Assembly: GCA_036898135.1 (NCBI GenBank)
Contig: CM072522.1
Coordinates: forward strand, 15,404,399-15,468,398
Direction of reading: 5' to 3'
Length of the DNA: 64,000 bases
Source: Oncomelania hupensis
Lineage: Eukaryota; Mollusca; Gastropoda; Littorinimorpha; Pomatiopsidae
Part shown: piece by piece, positions 57,459 through 64,000 of the stretch
How the letters are laid out: every line of letters starts with the position of its first letter
Position numbering within the stretch: position 1 is the stretch's first letter
Program-made: the position numbers and the translations under genes
The notes under the pieces: generated by a model
Databases searched by the model: none
Seen by the model: only the letters and a program-made list of their open reading frames with translations
Told to the model about the DNA's origin: nothing

Positions 57459-57468
57459 TGAATCCAAT

Positions 57469-58020
57469 GTTACAGCTTATTGAGGAAAAAAGGCAGGTGT
57501 TGGAAGCACTGACAAAGACATGAACTGCCAATCCACTTATGGCGATTTGAGGAATAAATCTGCTAGCAAAGTATATTAGCATCAAGCTGCAGAAGAGAGA
57601 GTGTTTCGCTTCTCGTTAGCCATTCAACAAATGCCTGTGCGTTTCAACATTCTACACTTGAGTCTGATTCAGGAATAAGGCACCTATAGCATCCAGTATT
57701 ATTAATATTATTATTATTGGATGCGTCTTCAGGATAGCTATTTGTGTGTGTGTGTGTGTGTGTGTGCACATTTGGCCAATGGGAAGCAATTCATTATTAC
57801 TAGCGATATAAACACACATACTGAAGGGCATGGGAAGATAATTTTGTTTGTATCACAAGAACTGGAATGAATTGCAGTAGTTTGCTCATGAATTTCACCT
57901 CTGTATTTGACCAGTTTTTGTATTTTATTTATTCACACACAAAAATGAAAAGATTTGTTTTTATATAGTGCACTTACAAGCTCTCTGACTAATACCCACA
58001 CTGAAAAAAAAAAGTTTAAT
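57469..58020 (-). other. Intron of zinc-finger gene 2, (GT)n at 57744-57767
   Basis: Apart from the GT run and a short TTA run, nothing was recognised. Confidence 0.5.
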
Positions 58021-58830
58021 AATAATATCTATCCTATCCTATCCTATCCCGTAACTGGGAGGTCGTAGGGGCACCACAGATTTTCGTTTAACCAGCGTAC
58101 TCCATCTTTCCCTGTACTCAGCAACCCTGATTGTTTCGCTCAGTGTCAAACCAGTCCATTCTCGAGTGTTGTCCCCCACCTCTTTTTCGGTCTCCCTCTT
58201 CTTCTACCTCCTTGCACTGTGCCTTGCAGGATGGTCTTTGCAAGACCTGATGATCTGGAGACGTGGCCATCCCATCGGAGTTCCCATTTTTTCACCACTG
58301 TGAGCAGGTCATGGTGTTGTCCAATGGCTTGTGTGATGGTCTGTCGGACTTCGTCATTGGTGATGTGCAGAGTATAAGAAATGCCCAGAAGTCTTCTGTA
58401 GCACCTTATCTCCATGCTTTGTATTCTTCGTTGTAGATCTGCTGTGAGGGTCCATGTTTCGCAAGCATATAGGAAGATGGAAAGACAAAGGAGCGTAGCA
58501 GATTTACCTTGGAGTGTAGACTGATGGTCCTGTCTTTCCAAATGGGCTTCAACCTCGCCAGGGCAGCAGTTGTTTGTGCGATCCTGGAGAGGACTTCCTG
58601 TCGGGACCCATTGTCTGATACAATGGCTCCTAAATATTTGAAGCTATGAACTGTTTTGAGGGATTGGCCTTGGACTTTTATGTCCATGTTGATGCCATTG
58701 GTGTTGTTGGTCATCATGTTGGTCTTCTCTGCACTTATTTCCATTCCATAGGCTCTGGAGGTGGTGTCAAGCCTCTGTACCAGCTGCTCAAGTTCTTGTT
58801 CCTCTCCCACGCCTGTATATCTCTGCCAGG
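58021..58830 (-). pseudogene. RTE-like LINE, 5'-truncated
   Basis: Tail TATCCTATCCTATCC at 58028-58046; encodes RGRPKKRWG, GHVSRSSGLAKTILQG, TNDEVRQTITQ, FKYLGAIVSDNGS and AEKTNMMTN, in two main frames. Begins just after the catalytic FADD box, which is missing. Confidence 0.88.
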
Positions 58831-59114
58831 GGATGGCTTTTCTGCCTAACACACTAGGCCAATTATAGCTCGCAGCGCGGAGCCAGCCTAATAGCTTGCA
58901 TCCTGCTTCCCGCCTAGCCAACGCTTAACATAGCAGACAAAGCTAGTGGCGGACGATTGATTTCTGACTTTGTGCTATAGAATTGATCATATTATGTGAA
59001 ATATCGTTTGTATTGTGGTAGTCCTTTTGCATTTTAGTTACTTTCATATCTGTGTGTTGTGTTAGCATAAACTAAATCTCAGAATACCATTTCGTTTGTC
59101 TTATATTTTAGTGG
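58831..59114. other. Unassigned stretch in intron
   Basis: Nothing was recognised. Confidence 0.4.
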
Positions 59115-59410
59115 GGTGTCGGATAGTGCAGTGGTTGGAGCACTCGCTACTGTGTCGAAAGTGAAGCACCGTCCGGTGCGGTTAGCACTTGGATGGGTGA
59201 CCGCTAAGGCGTGAAGCGACAAATAACAACGCCCCCAGTTGACTCAACTGTGATTGAGTACCTACTCTCTTGAGGGTGGGGAAGGTAAAGCAGCGAGGGA
59301 GAGAGTTGGGCATCACCCTCATTACGCTGGCCCAAGATAAGTGTGATCTCCAACATCACGCTCCCCTACGGCCACAAGGCTATGGGACTACCTTTACCTT
59401 TTTTTTTAGT
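59115..59410 (+). mobile_element. SINE-E, 5S rRNA-derived head
   Basis: A box-like AGTGCAGTGGTTGGAGCAC at about 59129, then the 5S-like GTTAGCACTTGGATGGGTGA (59181-59200) continuing into CCGC, then a body with GGGGAAGGTAAAGCAGCGAG shared with 53705-54035, ending CCTTTACC and a T run. Confidence 0.8.
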
Positions 59411-60269
59411 TGATTTGACCGTGTGTACTGATCGGCCCTTCTCTTTCTTGCATCGGACTGGTTTACGATCTAGTGTATATACGCGTTTTAATTACACATT
59501 TAAATCCTTTTTACAATGTTCACCATTTGAAGTCACTTAGTACACAGTTTGAACTTTCTGGTGATGTGGTCGACATTTATGAATACCTTCTTGTGTTTGG
59601 CTGCTGGCCTCTGTAATTCCAGCGAATTTTAACTTTTTTCTAGCGCTAATGGTGGTAACAATAGGCACACGCACATAATTGTTGCATTGCCGCCGCGCCG
59701 CGGCCCTGTACCTACCACTACCAGTACAGTAGTGAAGCTTGGTCAGTGTGCCCCTTTTGTGAAAGTGACATTTATGATGGTCATTCAATGTACTGTACCT
59801 GCATAAACATCATTATAAAATATCAACAAAACACCTACTTCATGACTCAATCGCTTGATCAGTGTGCTGTGTTGTGTGACAATGACAGGTATAGTGGTGA
59901 TTTATTCCGGATATATCTCTATCAGCATAATTACAGAATCTTGGGTGAGTACAATAAAAAATTTTTTATGTGATGTTTCCTACACGCACTAGGTTATATC
60001 GAAAAACACACAACCATTGTACAGTACATGCACTGCATAGGCATGCCTAAGATATGTTATTAAATGTTGCATATCTCTTCCCTACCTCCTCTCTCTCTCT
60101 CTCTGTCTCTCTCTCTGTCTCTCTCTCTCTCTCCCTCTCTCCATAAAGTGAATGAATGTCTCCATTGAAAAAAGAACACAGGTCTTTTTTGTGTGCATGT
60201 GTTTACGTTTGTGTGTTGTGTTGTTCTGTTTTGTAAATTATTGTAAGGGAAAGTCGGGTAATATGAAAC

Positions 60270-60272
<3 letters not shown>
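59411..60272. other. Unassigned stretch in intron, CT-rich near 60090
   Basis: No element beyond the CT-rich run at 60087-60140. The block ACACGCACTAGRTTAT plus flanking text (59985, 60603) recurs 600 bp apart, as does TATGTTATTAAATGTT (60054, 60670), so 59980-60140 and 60600-60780 are diverged duplicates. Confidence 0.5.
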
Positions 60273-60359
<87 letters not shown>

Positions 60360-60385
60360 GTGTGTGTGTTGTGTGTGTGTGTGTG
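60273..60385. repeat. (TA)n(TG)n microsatellite
   Basis: An 84-bp TA run followed by TG repeats. Confidence 0.97.
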
Positions 60386-60690
60386 AAATAAGGTTTCCCT
60401 AGAAGGTTCGATCGTTTCCTAATACACTCCATTTAATATTACCCGACTTTTTCATACATGCATACTCTAGCTATGCGATGCTTTCTCATTTGTGTTTTTT
60501 CATTGTAAATTGCAGTATTTTGGTGAGTAACATTAATTGTTTTTGCATGGTGTTAAGTTCCATTGCTCATTTTCTGTATAGACTTCCTGTGACTTTTATT
60601 TACACGCACTAGATTATCGCAAAACACAATACACATTCTACATGCACTGTATATGGATATGATGACTGATATGTTATTAAATGTTTAATC

Positions 60691-60694
60691 TCTC

Positions 60695-60776
<82 letters not shown>

Positions 60777-60778
60777 AC
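60691..60778. repeat. (TC)n microsatellite
   Basis: TC run with few interruptions. Confidence 0.97.
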
Positions 60779-61026
60779 AAGTGAATGCATGTCTCCATAG
60801 AAAAAAAAAACCACGAACACATAACATTTCATTACGTGTTATTTTCCCCTAGTCTTGTAAATTGTTGTACTTTGAAATTTGCTTAAATGTCTCATTTGTT
60901 TGTTGCTTTGTTTTGTGAAGTCCTTTTAAACTTGACTGTATTTACTCTTTGTTTGATTGTGTGTTTACATTCAGTTTGTGTGTATGTCTCTATTGTGTGT
61001 ATCATATCGATTGTATGTGCATGTAG

Positions 61027-61027
<1 letters not shown>

Positions 61028-61082
<55 letters not shown>

Positions 61083-61085
61083 CTC
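61028..61085. repeat. (TC)n(TA)n microsatellite
   Basis: CT run joined to a TA run. Confidence 0.95.
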
Positions 61086-61589
61086 TCGGTTGTGGGTTAT
61101 TGGTCTAGCATGTCTTGAAAATTGTGCTGTTTTGGATGAGGTTTTAAATGTATTCTCGTTTGTTTGGGCTCTCTCGTTTATAGTAAATAGTGGACGAGTT
61201 TTTAAAATACATTCAGTTTCAGCAGGAATTTTTGTTAGGCATAAAATACTTATGCACAGCGAGCAAAAGTAGTTTCTAATAGCGTGAGGGACAATTGTCA
61301 TTTATTTCTAAAATGTATAACAAAATCATAAGAGAGTGCGCCGGCGCTTTGTATAAGGTCTGGCTACAGCAATGCAATATTGCAATGGGCTTGGTTAAAA
61401 TAATGTTAAGCTCCACAGAGTACTAACGGCAAGTGCATGTAGGCTACACTGCCACCACGCCAGCGGCAGTCTCTGACCTGGTTATGGGCGGTTCAGCCAG
61501 CGTGAATGGAACGTAAGAGGCAGAACAAGGGTTGTAAATAGCTACCGTCTGACCGTACCCCTTCCAGACAGGCGTGCTCCAGCCAATCC
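61086..61589. other. Unassigned stretch in intron
   Basis: No gene or element was recognised. Confidence 0.4.
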
Positions 61590-61735
61590 ATTAATGTCAT
61601 CCGCAAAACAAAGGTTGGAGATTGCTCTTCCCCTATGCTGACTGTGCCTTCGTGATCTGCAAGGGCATCTGACATGATGCGCTCTAGGAAGATGTTGAAG
61701 AGTGTTGGAGAAAGTAGGCATCCCTGACGCACATT
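61590..61735 (-). pseudogene. RTE-like LINE internal fragment
   Basis: Encodes on the minus strand GCLLSPTLFNIFLERIMSDALADHEGTV-type sequence and the start of the FADD region (LCFADD frame-shifted). It has neither the family's 5' end nor its (GGATA)n tail, so it is not a simple 5' truncation. Confidence 0.8.
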
Positions 61736-62018
61736 ACCCTGTGGGTTCGGGCACTGAATAGAATAGACGGTAGACCCAACGCTTCCCGGCGTGTCGTAAG
61801 AGGCGACTAACAGGGGTGATGTCAACATGGCATCACTGGGTGAAAGTCTTCTACAAAGAAGTCACTGGCCAGGAGGGAGGAACCTCATGTTACTACAGGT
61901 TCAACAACCACGTGCTCGGGGCCAAGGCGAGCCACACTGTATTCGTGGATACCGGCTGTGGCCAACAGCCTGGAGAGGATTGGGCCCTGCCAGGTCTTTC
62001 TTGCCCAAGACACACTGC

Positions 62019-62021
<3 letters not shown>
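61736..62021 (+). other. Unclassified, possibly transposon-derived
   Basis: Contains CCCGGCGTGTCGTAAGAGGC, a phrase that looks repeat-like, but no second copy is in this window. An open frame (61816-62022) shows no domain. Confidence 0.35.

Positions 62022-62059
<38 letters not shown>
62022..62059. repeat. (AAT)n microsatellite
   Basis: Trinucleotide run. Confidence 0.95.
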
Positions 62060-62060
<1 letters not shown>

Positions 62061-62276
62061 GGTGTATATACTATATATGCATATACGTTTTTCCAAAATC
62101 ACCAATCAGGCTCCAATCGCAGCGATCTGTACCCACATACAAACTCACTTGTTTCACCCACTCTCACACACACACACAACAAGACACATCTATCACTATT
62201 AGCAGATGAAAAGGAAATGAAATATTTTGCTGTTCAAATTTTAGAGTGACTGCATCCAGTACCACTACTACTGAAG

Positions 62277-62420
62277 GGAGGGAGGAAACCAGAGTACCCG
62301 GAGAAAACCCTCAGTGAGCTGAACAGTCTCGTACCTAAGTCACATAAGTTCGCCCCTTGTGGGAATTGAACCCACGACTTTCAGCATAGGAAACCGGCAA
62401 CTAACCCATTGCGCCACCCC
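62277..62420 (-). mobile_element. SINE-D core with a second tRNA-like head
   Basis: On the minus strand the head has A-box-like TGGCGCAATGGGTTAGTTGC and a perfect T arm (GTGGGTTCAATTCCCAC), then the core GGTTTTCTCCGGGTACTCTG shared with 36181-36368. The acceptor stem does not form. Confidence 0.75.
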
Positions 62421-63271
62421 GCTGAAGTCTGGATTCAAACTCTCGTTGCCCAAGATGCATGAACACAAGGCATGCGCCCAGAACCATGTAGCTATCCCTG
62501 CAACGCTTGTCCACTTATGTCTCTACTCTTAGCTTTAATTTTTAAAAGCATTACACATAAGAATATTAACAAATTCAATTACACATTAACACATCTGATC
62601 TCATGTACACAAACATTACAACAAAGAGAAAATGTGGCTAAATTATGAACAACAGTGTCAGAAAAATCATCAAACATTGGATTTTTATTTAACTTCGCTA
62701 CACGTTGTGGGTACAAAACTTCACAGTGAGTCACATTTTTACTTGTAAATTCCGTGATGGAATATTTTGCTCAAGCTTAATCAGATTAAGATTTTTTATT
62801 TAAAGTCTTTTCATTGATAAAATGATATTAGACTTCCACAAAAATATACATACATATGCCTAAAACATACAACTATATACACAGTCGTATTTATATGCTT
62901 AATAAAAAATGTTTTTTATGTCAGTATGTAACTTGTAAAATAATGTAAGCCATTTTTTTTCAATAAGTGTATAATTATAAAAACATCTTTAATACTATTG
63001 GTGTCATTTATTAAAGCAGCATTTGCACTGTATGGCCTAGAAATGATACATGTGCATTTTAAATAAACAAAATTCACCTTAATAAAAGTTATTAAGGTGT
63101 AGATTTCTGTACCCTTATTTACATGTCATGTGTCTAGAGCACTACCCATATCATGCAAAGAAGAGAATATTCACATTAGTATGTCATGCGAAGAAAACTA
63201 CCCATAGGCATAGTGAAAACATTAACAATCTGAAACAAATTAATTGGTTTATATACTATTTTAGTATTTAC
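62421..63271 (-). other. Intron of zinc-finger gene 2
   Basis: AT-rich; nothing was recognised. Confidence 0.5.
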
Positions 63272-63622
63272 CTTGTCTGGAACTATCTGTCGATATCCTG
63301 AAGAACACTGGCAGTTCTCCCTCTGCATCACTGTCAGGCTCCGTTTTTACTTTAGACAACACTGGGTCATGTGGTTCCATCATATTACTGTCTGGCTCTG
63401 TTTTCACTTCAGACAACACTGGGTCATGTGGCTCCATCATATTACTGTCTGGCTCTGTCTTCAATTGAGACAACACTGGGTCATGTGGCTCCATCACATC
63501 ACTGCCAGGCTCTGTTTTCACTAGCACCGGTCTCTCTGGCGGGTTTACTTTTAATGTATCTATGTCTATCTTTTCACTGCTGGTGTAAGCAAGTGCATAT
63601 CTTCCTTCCATTTGACTGACTG
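63272..63622 (-). CDS. Zinc-finger gene 2, exon with repeated psi-K-x-E motif
   Basis: 351 nt after TAACTTTTTCAG and before GTAAAT. It encodes VKTEPGSD, then LKTEPDSN, VKTEPDSN and VKTEPDSD in 19-residue steps (MMEPHDPVLSKVKTEPDSD), and ends EGELPVFFRI. Homologous to 33339-33686, but its first third (GRYALAYTSSEKIDI) differs. It enters and leaves the frame at the same codon position as that exon. Confidence 0.85.
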
Positions 63623-63811
63623 CTGAAAAGTTAAGAAGAAAAAGATTTATGCTAAAGTCTAAACTGTTCAAAGAAGAAAATTATGCATGGATATAATAGC
63701 ATTACTCTTTTGTATAGTAATAAATGCATACATCACAAAGTATCACTGATTATCAGAAAGTGAAGACGAAAATGAAGAGAAGAAATAATCATGAATAATA
63801 GGTTATTGTAC

Positions 63812-63919
63812 CTCGTGCATTCCATGTCTGTTTGGTCATCCAGCTTTGCACTGGGTCTTCAGCAATGTCAATCTCCAACTTCACCTCAGACTGCCTTGGA
63901 TGGTCTTCGTCCTCCATCA
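63812..63919 (-). CDS. Zinc-finger gene 2, upstream exon
   Basis: 108 nt after CAATTACTCAG and before GTACAATA. Reads MEDEDHPRQSEVKLEIDIAE, with a psi-K-x-E motif (VKLE). The ATG two bases into the exon could be the start, or the exon may follow another one beyond the right edge, as in gene 1 where a similar exon is preceded by a duplicate. Confidence 0.8.
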
Positions 63920-64000
63920 CTGAGTAATTGCACTAGCAGAAATGAGTTTCTGCAACAATAACATGTACGTTAAGCTAATCCCTAAGTGCTTGCACTAATG

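Overview
The window is eukaryotic, animal-type DNA. It shows C2H2 zinc-finger and THAP genes with introns bounded by GT/AG, several clades of LINE, tRNA- and 5S-derived SINEs, DNA transposons with terminal inverted repeats, and long microsatellites. The mix of Rex1/CR1/RTE-like LINEs, tRNA SINEs and TTAGGG-type tracts fits an invertebrate, most likely a mollusc (perhaps a gastropod). That placement is inference, since no marker gene is present. Nothing bacterial or operon-like was seen. || Layout. 1-5460: tandem satellite, about 949-bp unit, 5.7 copies, with a diverged inverted relative near 6975. 6.3-13.7 kb: dense small transposons (hAT-like element 7505-8500, SINEs, a pair of inverted arms at 8863-9031 and 11691-11874 built from near-palindromic 18-mers, telomere-like repeats). 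14.0-20.7 kb: many copies of one roughly 550-650 bp retroposon, called R600 here, and an RTE-like LINE. 20.1-26.4 kb: one retro-insertion with an exact 18-bp target duplication. It consists of an R600 copy fused to a 5'-truncated Rex1-like LINE, and a CR1-like LINE with a long open frame is nested inside it. 27-31 kb: a zinc-finger remnant, a purine-rich minisatellite and an RTE copy. 31.4-36.6 kb (minus): a four-exon zinc-finger gene. 37-44.9 kb: SINEs, a possible solo LTR, and a decayed LINE whose ORF1 carries a 2A motif. 45.6-50.6 kb: one exon of a possible SWIM/YqaJ-associated protein (plus) and a three-exon THAP gene (minus) with a CR1-like LINE in its first intron. 50.7-53.3 kb: another decayed LINE. 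54.8-63.9 kb (minus): a second zinc-finger gene, paralogous to the first, with transposon-filled introns. || How the genes relate. The host genes that can be read (two C2H2 proteins with repeated psi-K-x-E motifs, one THAP protein) look like DNA-binding proteins. Both zinc-finger genes use matching A-type and B-type exons in the same reading phase and so are duplicates. The rest is mobile DNA, much of it nested, and target-site duplications often give the order of events. The strongest unusual signal is that R600 copies sit as head-to-tail dimers and trimers, and once as a chimera with a LINE, inside single pairs of target duplications. This is what template jumping by a reverse transcriptase would leave.
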